A DNA stretch of 64,000 bases from Myrica gale (GCA_963930655.1 OZ005618.1:22790501-22854500); one strand, 5' to 3'. Shown: positions 44,541-56,895, counted from the stretch's first letter. Program-made: numbers and translations. The notes: generated from the letters alone by a model not told the origin.

Positions 44541-47500
44541 ATGGAAGAAGCTGACCAGGGTCTCAACTTCGACGGCGCGGCTTTACCTCCTGCTTTAGTC
44601 ACTTTAGCCCCGTTCTCTTATATCCCCTCACCCTCCCGGCGCCGGCTCTCCTCCGGTAACTTCACTCAGCCTAGCCGCCTTGTTCCCGCGCCGCCCAAAA
44701 ATGTGGCCTGGTTGTCCCTCCAGGGGCGGCTCGTGAACGCTGAAGAAGCGAGCTCGGCTAGGGCCATCGGGGGTGGCTTGAGCCGCGACGAGGCCGTTGC
44801 CTGGGAGCTGTTCAGCCCGATTCAGAGGTTTCTTCTTGTGGCGGTTATCGGCGTCGCCGTTGCGGAGTCCGAGAAAAACCGGCTGATTTGGCAGCTAACG
44901 AAATCTGTGGAACTTAGGGTTAGTAATTGGGGTTCTCAATCCTCCATTATTAACCTGACACATAATTTCGTATACATTTATTTCAATATTCCTGGTTCCG
45001 GGGTTTTGACTCTAAGTGTAACTGAGTATCTCGGCCATTGCTTATTTGTGCTAGCTTTAAGTAATGGCTTTGCTTTTGACATCCATTTATTGCTGATTGT
45101 ATGCCTGATTTCTGAATTTGTTCTGGTTGTGTAAAAAAAGCCGTTTTTCAGATCTTGGAAGATAAGCTAGGATTTTTCATTTACGGTTATAATTGATTCT
45201 ATGCTTCTAGTTATGTTTATGATTAGTGCGTTTTATAAATGTGTGTTTCTATTCCTCAGCCGCCTAGTTTTTTTTTTTTTTCACTCGTGAGTGTGCAAAG
45301 AAAGTCTTATTTTGGTTAAGATCCGCATTACAAATTCTTCTTCAGGATCAGGTGCTGTCAAGCATGCAACAGAAGCTCGACGGTTTGTGTGAGCAGGTGA
45401 ATAATGTTAGGGACAACTCAGGTGCAGGGTGTGAGATGGCAATCACCAAGAATTCAGAATCACCATGTATTGAAGTGTTTGGCTATGATAAGATTAAATT
45501 CGTAGATTGTGGTTGTTGGCTCTGTGAACAACATCGTGATCTGTATAAGGGGTTCGTGGTGAGAATTTATTTCCTATTAGTTGTGTGTATACCATAATGC
45601 TAGCCCCCTGCTGAATCACTTGAATTTTCTTACTGGTCTTCTCATGTTTGATTTCAGGGTAACTCTGTTAGGAAATCCTCTGGTGGGGACGAGGAGTTCC
45701 AGTATAAATTGACTTTCTCAAACAACGCAGAACCAGAGGAGCGCCGCATGTCTGATTTGTCAGATTGGGCTTCAAGTGTCACGTCTTCTGCTGAAATCCA
45801 GGTAATTGCAGGTTAAAAAGCCTTCAAAAAGTTTTGAGTCCCTGTTACAATATAATGCAAATGGGCCGTTCTTTACTTCAGGAACAAGTATAAATTCCTT
45901 TTCATAGCAAATGCAGACATGAATTGATGTTTTTTTTGTTGGATTTGGATCCGTCGGGAATGGTTAAAACAAGATAGTCATCAGAGTTTTGAATTTTTAG
46001 TAGTCACATGACTCTTAAGTGTAAGTTTAGATACATGCGGAACAGGTTCTTTAGTTTGGATGGCAAGTGTAAATGATTTTTCTTGTTCGTGAACCTCATC
46101 TTCTCCAAAGGGATCCTTACAAGATAGAATAAAATAATTCTTGAAATGTCTGAAAGAGAACTTGAGAGCAGGACACAACATTTTGCAATTGTGTAGTTGG
46201 ATAAGCGTTAGTTTTAGGATGGTTGAATATAATCTTATCTGTTTGTCTGCAGTCTACACTTTTTTTTTTCTAGGTCTTTTCAAATACCTGTCTTAGGTTC
46301 ATCTCATAAGATTAGATGCGGCAACTTGCTTGAAGTACTTTCCATGATGCCAAAGTTGCATGACCATTATTGGTTTGTACACAACCTAACGATGTTATCC
46401 TAACGTGCCTTCTTGTAGGTCTTTGGTTTGAAAATGAACCCCATTTTATTTGTATGATCACACCTGGAATAGATTGGCGATTGATTAACAGTATTAAAAT
46501 CAGATGTAAACACTATGATAGGACACAGGTCTAGCCATATTCCTGAGATTAAAAACAGTATGGTGGTGGTGATTGAAAAACAGGTGCTGGTTAGTGTTGG
46601 TGTTTAAAAAACAAGAGTTGGTTAATCTATAGTTTATTTATAGAATATACATTTTGTATAATTAAAAATGAAATATGGTGCATTTTTTCCTCAGATGAAT
46701 ACGTTAGCCATAGAACAAGACGTTGACAATCTCAAGAGGGACTGTGAAGAGAAGGAGGCCACCATAAAAGAGCTGACCACCTTACTGCATTCCTCTGATG
46801 TTGCTGGCTTGAAGGTAATTTTCCCGTTGTATTTCCTTCCTTACCAAGTTTTAAAAGACTAATCTATATCCCTTGTAGCAGAGGATTGCAGAGTTGGAAG
46901 ACATTATACGAAGAAAGAACACGATAATTACAAAACTAAAGAAGGACATGGTTGTCCTAGAACAAAAGGTAAGAAGCAGGTTCTAAGGATCTAGTGATCG
47001 AACAGAAGAAAAAGCAATCTTTGCAACCCCCCACACACTTTAATTGTTCCCTTTCTTGCTGGTAGTCTATAATGATCTAATTCACCTTAGCTAGTGCCAT
47101 TCGGCATTAAATTACATAGTCCAAAAAGGAAATGTAAGTTTTTACACCTGAATTTCAAAGTGGAAAATTTGCATTTTCGAAAAAGAGCAGAGACCATAAC
47201 TCTACGATCCTGCCATTAATACATGTCGAATGAGCAATATGCATGGCTTATGATTTCTCATTGAAGAGTTTCATTGTAATTTCTGAAAGACGTTGGTGAT
47301 CATGTTGTAATCTCCCAAAGTTGGTTATTTTGTTCTAAATTTATTACTAAAAGTGTAATCAAAATAGGTGGTGTACTTCACGAGGCTTAGGAGATCCTCC
47401 TTCCCTGTCTCAAACTCAAGCACAACAAACAATGGTATATGTCCACACATGGCAGATAATCTCCTATATGACATGGATAGTACTACTAGCCCTTCATCCT

Positions 47501-47823
47501 CGGATTCAGACTACTCTCCTGTGGACCGACCACATGTGCTTGTTGCTAAACTTGAGGAAATTTCTATCAAGAATAGCAACTCTGCTTCTGCAAGAAGCCA
47601 GATGTCAGAGCCAGCAAAATCCTCATGTCCCTTCGAGAGACCAACAAATAAGCCCTCAAAATTTCGATCAGTAAGTCCTCTTAAAGAAATATCTACAGAT
47701 TGGAAATCTAGTACAATGTCTTCTTCCAGGCAAAAACAATCAGCTGTTGGAGATCCGAGAAAGAGTAAAAGGCGATATCTAACTGGATCTAAGGATACAA
47801 CTCCTCAGAAGAGATGGAATTAG
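44541..47823 (+). CDS. uncharacterised plant coiled-coil protein
   Basis: Coding exons: 44541-44918, 45346-45558, 45658-45801, 46695-46814, 46879-46968 and 47368-47823. All junctions are GT-AG and phase 0, giving 466 residues. The N-terminus (MEEADQGLNFDGAALPPALV) is followed by a basic, proline-rich stretch. Then come the helical block LSRDEAVAWELFSPIQRFLL with the hydrophobic run LVAVIGVAVAES, and a Cys-rich segment (FVDCGCWLCEQHRDLYKGF). Exons 4-5 encode a heptad-like charged helix (IEQDVDNLKRDCEEKEATIK and IIRRKNTIITKLKKDMVVL), predicted coiled coil. The C-terminal exon is Ser-rich and ends in a basic patch (RKSKRRYLTGSK). I do not recognise the family. Coiled coil plus a basic tail would fit a cytoskeletal or nuclear scaffold, but this is only a guess. 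Confidence 0.85.
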
Positions 47824-50512
47824 TAAGTGGTCAAGCAACTTTAGTGCACTCTTCTTGATCATTACAACAGGTCTTCACATCTAGATTTCAGCATAGTCTC
47901 TGCTGTAGCTTTCCCTTTCTCTGTCAAAATGTGTTCCTGTTGGGGACGTGGTCAGCACTGGTTTAGAAATGCAAGTTAATTCACCAAAGGAGAAACCTTT
48001 ACATTTTTGAGTTTGGAGTCTCCAATTCTCCCATCCCAATCAATATGGCAATATTGATAATTTCAAATTACAGTTAAATACTTCCTCGTACACTTTAAAT
48101 GTGAATGAACCCAGGTGTTTGGTGCACTTTTGATCGAAGTTCTCACATATCTATGGCCTTTTGTTGGTATGAATGCAGGATATCTGGAGAGGGAATACTT
48201 GAAAATATTTCTGCGATTTGGATATGAAGTGCTTTTACATTTTTCGAAATATTGCTCGGGAGATGCGTGGAACTGTCCAGTATATGTATTTATAGGTTTA
48301 GAGCACACTCTCCCTGTGCCATAACATTCTATACTCTTTTAAGGTACAGACAGCCTCTTAGTCTGGGCTGATGCATGTCTGGCATTTTATTTTCAAAGTT
48401 ACATGGGATGGATGATTTTCTTATAATTTTAGCTAAGTTTTGCCAAGAGCATTTATTGGCATTTATTAGATAAGGTTAGCTGGTGTTTGGTCTTTTAATT
48501 GTTTGGTCAGTCCTCGCCTATTTTATGACCTGTTTACCAGCTCTCAAAATAAAATGGAAATTATGTGGGGACAACGTTATTATTCTATGTTTATTCTGTC
48601 TGGTCCAAACATTAAATAGAGCCCATTTTTTTCTAATCAACTTTGAAAGATCATCTTATGTGTAATTGGAATTTGGAAGACGTTAATCAAGTGATTGAGG
48701 GTCCAGAACATTTGGCCACATTCGACGAGAATGAAGAGTAGGTGTTCATCCATTTGAGAATGAAGAGTAGGTGTTCATCATAATTTGCAACGATCTCTTT
48801 TAAGTTAAAAGAAGCATCATCACGTGGTGAGGGTCCAGAACATTTGGCCACATTCGATGAGCAGGGAGCTAATCAACAAATAAAGTTTTAAGTAAGAGGA
48901 TGCTTTAGCTATAGGAATTTTTAAGTAGGTATATGCTGAAAGAATATGCCGCATCTGTTAGTCTGGGAATAAGATCAGAAGTACCCACCGTTTCCCATTA
49001 TATATTTTATGCACCGATTGATGTCAGGATATTGCATATTCGTAATTTTCACGACTAAGCTTGTTCGGTTTATTTGCATTCTCAGAATTTTTTAAATTTT
49101 GAGAATGTACAATGCAAATACTAGTTTCCTCATTAGTCATTGCATCAAAATGGTCAACAACAGGTTAACAACTAACAAGTCATGGTAAAAGTAGACAACT
49201 CCTTAAATGATGGATGATGGCAGGTAAAGGCAGGGCTATCCTGAATGAAAAGGCCCCATCAACAAGTTCATGTGGCTTTATATATGGCCTCAAACACTAC
49301 ATTTTCATTTATATTCATAAAAGACAGCAATGTCTGACAGAAGAACATCAATAGGAACAATTTCCAGAGGCATCAATTACAATCAGAAGAGATAAAGATT
49401 ACCATGTCATTAAAGCTATTTCTTCAACTTCCACATAGCATTGTGTACAACAAACAGACATAATGCCTTCAGATACTAGGAAATACGTGACTTCAAGCAC
49501 TGATTACAGGAAATGCACCTTTCATTTCCTTTCAATAGGAAATATAAGTCAAGCACAGTTATGGGTTCAAACACATGAAGTGAGGAGTTCCCATTTCGAT
49601 AGAAAGACCAATCTTGACAAGAAATGGAACCTCTTGTCTTAAGAGCATCCATGGAGAATAAAGGTCCAGCATTTCATCGATTACCATACATGCATTTCCA
49701 ATGGTAGAGATTCCACAGCCATACCATATATCTAATATTGGTAGCGATCTTATTGAATGTTCTTTGAAATATAGAAATTTGCTTTATGGAAGCTTTGGTG
49801 AGAGGACAAATCTCAAACTTAGTGATCTTCCTGGTTAAAAAAATAGAAAGATAAAACAAGACAAGGCAAATCGAGGAAAGAGGTAAACCCCAATATTTTT
49901 TAATTCCATAGGTCCACTTGGTTAGAGGATCATGTTAGTGATCTCCCAAGCCACGTGGTATCCCTGTGTTTCAGCACCATGTTTTTAAACATCACTTACA
50001 AATAACTACAACAGACATATTAATAAAATTAACATTACCTAAAAATTTTCAAAACAAATTTTTTTTCAAAATACACGTCAACCCGAACATCCCGATGGTA
50101 GTGTGAGAAACCGACAAATGTGTCCATGTTAGGAATAGGAAGTCAAGCTCGGTAGGGTGGAAAACAATGTAAAAGAAGAACCACTTTGCCACTTTGTTTC
50201 ATGGAATGGTAGATGGCACGTCCATTGTTTATACCGGTATTTCTTCTGGTCCGCATTTGGCCACGTTCAATGATTAAAGAACTTATCTACTAAGAAAGCT
50301 TTGGAATATTTCCAATAAGTACGTTCCCAAGATAATCAACATTATCGCACATCACTTGAATCAACCCGTCCACTCACACCGACCCTCAATAATTTAACGA
50401 CAGAATTTCAAGGCAGTTTCTTCTAAAAGCAAAACAGAGCTTGCTGTTTCATCTTTGCTCAATTCTTTGCTATCACCTTCAACCGGTTTTCTGCCATTGC
50501 AAAGCAGAAACA
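47824..50512. other. 3' flank of coiled-coil gene and R-gene upstream duplicates
   Basis: The 3'UTR probably reaches about 48.3 kb. At 48696-48870 are repeated pieces of R-gene upstream sequence: ggtccagaacatttggccac occurs twice, and gagaatgaagagtaggtgtt occurs twice in tandem (48729-48780). An AT-rich MITE-like unit lies at about 49975-50095. From about 50150 the sequence is a paralogue of the CNL promoter at about 52215-52592. Confidence 0.5.
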
Positions 50513-50629
50513 ATGGCTGAGATTGCTACCCAATTTCTCTCTCCCTACCTCCAAGCGTTTTTCGAAAAAATGGCGTCTCGCGAGTTCGTAGACTTATTCG
50601 ACGACAGAAGCTGGAAGATAATCTCTTAA
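50513..50629 (+). pseudogene. 5' fragment of a CNL resistance gene
   Basis: The frame reads MAEIATQFLSPYLQAFFEKM and stops after 38 codons at 50627-50629. It matches the first codons of the CNL at 52593 (MAEIATLFLSPLLQAFFDKV), and the homology covers about 350 bases of upstream sequence as well. After codon 35 the similarity breaks off. It is a truncated duplicate. Sequence resembling its downstream part (50800-50975) recurs at 63328-63445. Confidence 0.85.
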
Positions 50630-52592
50630 ACAATGGCATCTCCAGAAGTGTCTCTGACACTATACTGGTCTATGTTCTGGTTTTCTTTGCCACCGTTTCT
50701 CAGAGGAGATGGATACAAAAAGTTCTCAGGTATGTATTGATTTCAGTGTTATAATCTGATCGGGCTTTTTTCTTTTGCAAAACTTATTATGTCCAATTGA
50801 CTTGTGGTCATGTTTGGGTAAAAATATTATACTCGAGCAATTGGATTACCTTGATAAATTGATTTAAAACGTGACATCAAATGAGATCCTTTTTTAGTAC
50901 AAATTTGTTCATATCGAAATCTTTGAATCTAGGAAGATTATCTTAATTTTCTACCAGCTTTTGCGCGTCATCCTTTTGGCTGGTGATCTGTCTGGAAGGA
51001 CAAAGTGATCAAGCAGCACTGTCATCCACTAATTCTAAAGAAAAAACAAGCAGTTAGAAATTATTTGTATTTTGTTCTATTATTTGAAATTAATCAAGAG
51101 GGTAAATTATCTGAAATTAATAATTGGTGACTGAAATACAATAAAATAGTAATGAGTTGTAAAGTATTTAAATTTCTAGTTGAAAAGTGTAAATTATATT
51201 TATGTATATATATTTTAAAATATAAGGTCTCAATACCTTTCACTAGGCTTGTTCACATATGGGCCGAAACCGATCGAGCCTGGCCAGTTTTGGGTAGCTC
51301 GGGTCCTCTTTCTCTCTCATGCTCCCTCTCTCCATGGTTGCTGTCGTCTCTCTCTTGTGGTTGATTGTGGATGGTTGCTCTTAATTTTGGTGGTTGTTGG
51401 TGCTGTTGTTGATAGTTGATTGTGGATGGTTGCTGTGATTTTTGAGTTTGTTTGTTCTTCATTTTGATTTGAGTGCATCGGAACTGACTAAACACTGACC
51501 GAAACCGGTCCGACCGGTCTAGAGACCTTTCGATACTGTTGTCAGTTTTTTGTTTTTTAGCAATCAAACCCCTTAATTCGGTTTAAGGGTTGAAAACCGA
51601 GCCGAAGGTTGGTTTTTCAACCCCCAACCTTTCACATTTGCATACACAAAATGTTGAAACATGATCACAAGCTAGCAACGCAACACAAGTTCCTATGCGT
51701 CGCTTGAGATCAGGTTTACATGTTGGTAATTGTTCGAAGGAGCGGTAGCACACCGGAGAAAAGCCATTCTACAGAGACGAATATCGGTGGTTCCGTCCAG
51801 TGGTGAGGACGTCAACTTTGGTAGGCTGGAAGACGTCAAAAAGCAGATAGTATGGACCAAAAAGCAGAGAGAAAAGGATTTGTACACTACTTCATGATTC
51901 CGTTCCTTTCATCTTTCCACATAACTCATAAGCCATCTCGAAAATGGCATCCTCACGTGGTGAGGGTCCACAACATTTGGCCACATTCGGGGGGGCGTTT
52001 GTTTCCCCAATTAATTGGGGTTCGAAATTTCCAACAAAACAAACACACTCCAAAATTTTTAACTTTTACACACACACTACTTTTCACAAACCCCAATAAA
52101 TCTCAATAAAGTAAAGATTCCCAAAATTTCGGGAATATTCCCCAAAATTTCCACAAACAAACCCCCCTCGATGAGCAGGGAGCTAATGGACAAATAAAAG
52201 AAGATGCTTTAGCTTTAGGCTGGGAAACAATATAAAAGAATAGCCCCACTTTGCCACTTTGTTTCATGCAATGGTAGGTGGCACATTGTTTCTTTCTTGG
52301 TCACATTTTGCCACGTTCAATGATTAGACCTAATCGACAAAGAAAGTTCCGGGATTCCACCAATCAAGTTCCCAAGATGCTTACATTATCTTTAAATAAT
52401 CGCACATCACGTGAATCAACCCGTCCACTCACACCGACCCTCAATAGAATTTGTGTTACGCGTCTTTAAGTAGCGTAGGCCCATCACTGCCGACAAGGCA
52501 GTTTCTTGTAAAAGCAAAACAGAGCTTGCTGTTTGATCTTTGCTATCACCTTCAAGCTTCAACCGGTTTTCTTCCATTGCAAAGCAGAAACA
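50630..52592. other. region between the 5' fragment and the CNL gene
   Basis: It contains non-genic sequence with gatggttgctgt and ttgattgtggatggttgctt repeats (51350-51440), the MITE at 51990-52167, and the CNL promoter/5'UTR from about 52215. A short stretch (51948-52215) matches 48825-48910. No independent gene is supported. Confidence 0.45.
51990..52167. mobile_element. 178-bp MITE (GGGGGGCGTTTGTTT ends) with 3-bp target site
   Basis: The left end GGGGGGCGTTTGTTTCCCCA and right end TTTCCACAAACAAACCCCCC are inverted repeats. TCG lies directly outside at 51987-51989 and 52168-52170. The paralogous segment at 48841-48871 reads cattcgatgagcagggagct without the element, so it is the empty site. 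A 3-bp duplication and a GTTTG-type end fit the PIF/Harbinger (Tourist) group, although TCG is not the usual TWA. Confidence 0.8.
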
Positions 52593-53186
52593 ATGGCTGA
52601 GATTGCTACCCTATTTCTCTCTCCTTTGCTCCAGGCATTTTTCGACAAAGTGGCGTCAGGCGAGTTCGTTGACTTCTTTCGACGAAGGAAGCTGGATGAT
52701 GGACTTTTAGAGAAAATGAACATAGCATTGCTGTCCGTGAATGCAGTGCTCGAAGATGCGGAGAAAAAGCAAGTCACAAGTCCTACTGTGAAAATATGGC
52801 TTGATAAGCTGAAAGATGCCGTTTTTGATGCTGAGGACATCTTGGACGAGATTGATACTGAAGCCTTGCGATCCAAGCTGGATGCTGAATACCAAACTAC
52901 TGCCAGTAAGGTACGCAAATCCTTCTCAACTTCACTTCATCCTTTTGCCAAGAAGATTGAACCAAAGATAAAAGAGGTACTGGAGAGACTGGAATATTTA
53001 GCAAAGCAAAAGGATGTCATTGGTCTAAAAGAAGATGTTGGAGGGAAGTCATCAGAAAGATTGCCCACGACTTCTTTGTTTCATGAATCTAGCATTTTTG
53101 GTAGGATTGACGAAAAGGAGGCAATAATTAAGTCGTTGCTCTCAGATGAAGAAAGTGTCGGGGGGTTGTGTGTGATTAGTATTGTC

Positions 53187-53208
53187 GGCATGGGAGGTCT
53201 CGGCAAGA
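53187..53208 (+). promoter_or_regulatory. possible miR482/2118 target site in the P-loop
   Basis: The P-loop codons read GGCATGGGAGGTCTCGGCAA and on. miR482/2118 family small RNAs are known to target this region of CNL transcripts and to trigger phased secondary siRNAs. The match is of the expected kind by position and by the GGNATGGGAGG core. Pairing energy was not computed. Confidence 0.35.
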
Positions 53209-54346
53209 CCGCCCTTACTCAGCTTGTATATCATGACAACCGGGTGAAAGAGCATTTTGACCTTAAAGCATGGGTTTGTGTTTCAAATGAGTTTGACGTG
53301 TTGAAGATAACAAAAACAATTATGGAGAAAGTAGGTTCGTCAACTTCGGGTGATGATAGGAAGGATCTAGATTGCCTTCAAGTTGTATTGAAAGAGAATA
53401 TAAGGGGAAAAAATATCTCATCGTTTTGGATGACGTTTGGAATGAGAATTATGTTGATTGGGAGATCTTAACTAATCCCCTTAGATATGGAGCACAAGGG
53501 AGTAGGATTATCGCAACGACAAGGGGGATTCATGTTGCATCAGTCATGCGCAGTACTATAACTTATCCCCTAAAGCAATTACCAGAAGAAGATTGCTGGT
53601 CATTATTTGCAAAATATGCATTTCGTGATGATGAGTTGGGGGCATATCCAGAACTAGAAGCAATCGGTAAAGAAATTGTAAAGAAGTGCGATGGTCTACC
53701 TTTAGCAGCTAAGACAATTGGGTCTCTCCTATGGTCTAAACTAGATATTAATGAATGGGATAAGATCTTGAAGAGTGAATTATGGGATTTGCAAACTGAT
53801 CAGGTTATTCCGGCTTTAAGAGTGAGTTATCAATACTTGCCATCTCATCTAAAACCGTGCTTTGCTTACTGTTCCATATTCCCACAAGATTATGAATTTG
53901 AAAAGCAAGAGTTAATTTTGTTATGGATGGCAGAAGGTTTCTTGCAGCAATATAAAGACAAAACATTGGAACAAGTTGGTGATGATTATTTTTGTGATCT
54001 TGTAGCTAGATCGTTGTTCCAACAATTAGATCGCTCTGTTGATTTTTTTGCAATGCATGATCTTGTGAATGACTTGGCAAGACTTGTATCTGGACAATTC
54101 GTCTTTAGGCTGAAAGGTGGCAATTACCATGAAATTGGAAAAAAGGCTCGCCACTTTTCTACTTGTGGGGAAAACTCTGATGATGTGAAGAAGTCTGAGA
54201 CCCTTTACAATGCTAAGGGGTTGCGCACATTCCTCGCACTAAATGGTTATGGCCGGATCTTAAGTAAAGAGCTGACGCATGATTTATTGCCGATGTTAAG
54301 ATGCTTGCGAGTGTTGTCCTTGCGTGGCTATGAAAATGTGACCGAA

Positions 54347-54628
54347 CTGCCTAATTCAATTAGCAAAGTGAAACATCTACGATATTTGAACCTTTCTGAA
54401 ACTTCAGTTAGAAAGCTGCCGGATTCCATATGTCAGTTATGCAATTTACAAACACTGAATTTATCAGAGTGTACATATCTCACTGTATTGCCTGATTCAA
54501 TTGGCAAAATGAAACATCTACGACATTTGGACCTTTCTGGAACTTCAATTAGAAAGTTGCCCGATTCCGTATGTGATTTGTGCAATTTACAAACACTGCA
54601 TTTATCAAGGTGTGAATATCTCACTATA
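54347..54628 (+). repeat. 141-bp tandem duplication in the LRR domain
   Basis: Two adjacent 47-residue units, LPNSISKVKHLRYLNLSETS... and LPDSIGKMKHLRHLDLSGTS..., each contain two LRRs. The unit length is 141 bp, in frame (54347-54487 and 54488-54628). This is a usual way for LRR arrays to grow. Confidence 0.85.
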
Positions 54629-55310
54629 TTGCCAAGAGAGATGCACAAACTCGTTAATTTGGGTCATCTTTATCTCGTGAGTACTCCCATCAAGGAGATG
54701 CCAATTGAATTGGGTAAACTAAGAAATCTCCAGACTCTGTCGAAGTTCGTCGTCAGCAAACATGGTGGCTCAAGTGTTAGAGAGTTGGGAAAACTTGCAA
54801 ATCTTAGGGGAAGGCTTTCTATCTCGGAGCTCCAAAATGTTGTATATGCTGTAGATGCTCTGGATGCAAGCTTAAAGAATGTCAAGTACCTTGAGCGCTT
54901 GGAGTTGGAATGGACCGCTGATGGTAATATTGCAAAAACTCAAAGCGTCGATGTATTGAACAGTCTCGAGCCTCATGCAAACTTAAAAGAGTTCGGTATC
55001 AGTTGCTATAGCGGTAGCAGTTTTCCAGATTGGGTTGGACGATCTTCATTCTCTAAAATGACTTTTCTCACTCTGTTCAATTGTAAATCTTGTCGCGTGT
55101 TGCCACCAATTGGGCAACTACCCTCGCTGGAAGAGCTTTATATTGATGGCCTTGATGGAATTGTTACAGTGGGCCCTGAGTTCTATGGCAGTGGTGGTTC
55201 TCCAATAAAGCCATTTGGAGCCTTAAAATCTCTTTCGTTTAGGAATATGCCGGCATGGGAGAAATGGATCACAAGTTTCGATGATGAAGATGGAGCCTTT
55301 TTTTCTAATC

Positions 55311-55795
55311 TTGGAAGACTTCTGGGATATCGTTGGCAAAGGGGGAAGTTCTTTTCACCCGAACTGACTGAATTCAAGACTTCATCTAGGTCGATTGAGA
55401 AAGTTCAGCAGGTTAGAAAGAATCCGTTCCATGGCGGTTTTCTTCAACTAGTGCCCCTTCTCTTGCGCGCCGTGCTCCGCTTGAAGAAGCTTAACAAGGG
55501 CTTGACGGGGGCTTGCCGAAAGAATGGCTGCTGTGGGAACTCCGGCCAAGTAGGTCAGTGAATGTCTTCCCCGATCCGTTGCTGAACCTACTGCTATTGG
55601 TTTGGTTCACTTCGCGCCTGAACCTGTCGATGAAGAAGTGGCTTTGAGCCCTTGGTATGTCTTTGGCATTGGCAAAGGACAAGGATTTGAGAATAGATCT
55701 AGCTCCTTCCTCGGTTGAGCCTTCGATTTGTGATTGTCCCAAGCTTATAGCAGCTTTGCCCATCCATCTTCCTTCATTTGCCCATCCATCTTCCT
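55311..55795. other. GC-richer foreign segment inside the LRR region
   Basis: Between the LRR text DDEDGAFFSNL and its resumption at about HLPAGLQFLEIEGYD the sequence no longer resembles an R gene. It is visibly GC-richer (for example ctcttgcgcgccgtgctccg and gggcttgacgggggcttgcc). It ends in a 22-bp tandem repeat (55755-55776, 55777-55798). The composition suggests plant mitochondrial DNA, but I could not identify a mitochondrial gene. Boundaries are approximate. Confidence 0.5.
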
Positions 55796-56895
55796 TCATT
55801 TGCCAGCTGGATTGCAGTTCCTCGAAATTGAAGGTTATGATGCGCTAGAGTCCCTACCGGAGGGAATAATCGACTCCAACGACTGTCTTTTATATACTTT
55901 AAAACGCCTTCTCATCTCGAATTGTTCGATGTTAGAGCTCCCAATCCACTTTAGCTTTCCATCCCTTCAAAGTTTACACTTGATAAACAGTTGTGATTCC
56001 CTCAGGTCCCTTCCATTAAACTTCATTTCAAAGATTGATGATCTCACAATTAGCAAATGTATGAATCTGGAGTCTATCGAACCACAAAATGAACACGATT
56101 TAGTGGCCACGTGGATACAAATCCAAGGTTGCCCTAATTTTGTGTCCTTTCCTAATGGAGGATTGCGTGCCACCAATCTTACATATTTTTACATCCTCAA
56201 TTGTGCGAGTCTGAGGTCACTACCGGAAAAGATGCACATACTGCTTCCCTCTTTGAAGTATTTGAGGATAAGAGATTGTCCAGAAATTGAGTCCTTTCCT
56301 AAAAGGGGCTTGCCTCCTACTCTGATTCAAATCTACATCACCAATTGTGACAAACTCATTGCCAGCAGGATGGGATGAGGTTTAGAAAATCTCCCCTATC
56401 TGGAAAAATTGGAAATCAGAGGCAAATCAGAAGATATGAAGTCCTTTCCAGAGGCGATGTTACTGCCTAACAGTCTGACCCGCCTTACCATCTCTGATTT
56501 TCCAAGTATAGAATCTCTGGACAACAAGGGCCTTCGACATCTCACCTCTCTTCGATATCTGGATATATTTCGTTGTCCTATGTTCAAGTTCCTGCCAGAA
56601 GAGGGGCTGCCTGCCTCCCTTAGATATCTAGAGATCAATGGGTGTCCTTCGTTGGAGAAACAACTGAAAAAGAAAAAGAAAAAAGAATGGAGCACTCACT
56701 TGCTCTGCATAAAGATTGGTGGCGAAGTGATTTGAAGGAGCTCAATTCCCTGCTTAGTTGGACTGCGGCCACAATATATTCAGCTTTTACTGTTAGGTAT
56801 TCTATTTCCGTTTTTCTCTTCTCAACTATCTATTAATTTGACAATAAGATTTACCATTTTTTTAATTTGGTTTAAACCATTCTTCAATGAAACAG

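Larger units (their letters stand above)
52593..56735 (+). pseudogene. CC-NB-ARC-LRR resistance gene (RPP13-like/RPPL1 type), disrupted
   Basis: The start is ATG 52593. Order: Rx-type coiled coil with DAEDILDEIDTEAL; P-loop GMGGLGKT (residues 199-206); kinase-2 (LIVLDDVWNE); RNBS-B (GSRIIATTR); GLPLAAKTIG; CFAYCSIFPQDYEF; MHDLVNDLARLVSG; then LRRs to a C-terminal tail CPSLEKQLKKKKKKEW and stop at 56733-56735. Three breaks: an A-run of 6 at 53408-53413, where 7 would keep the frame (about codon 272, just before kinase-2); an unrelated segment at about 55311-55795 in the LRRs; and TGA at 56376-56378, where paralogues have Trp (MGWGLENLPYLE). CNLs are cytoplasmic immune receptors. As it stands no full receptor can be made, unless the A-run is a sequencing error and the rest is spliced around. 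Confidence 0.88.
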
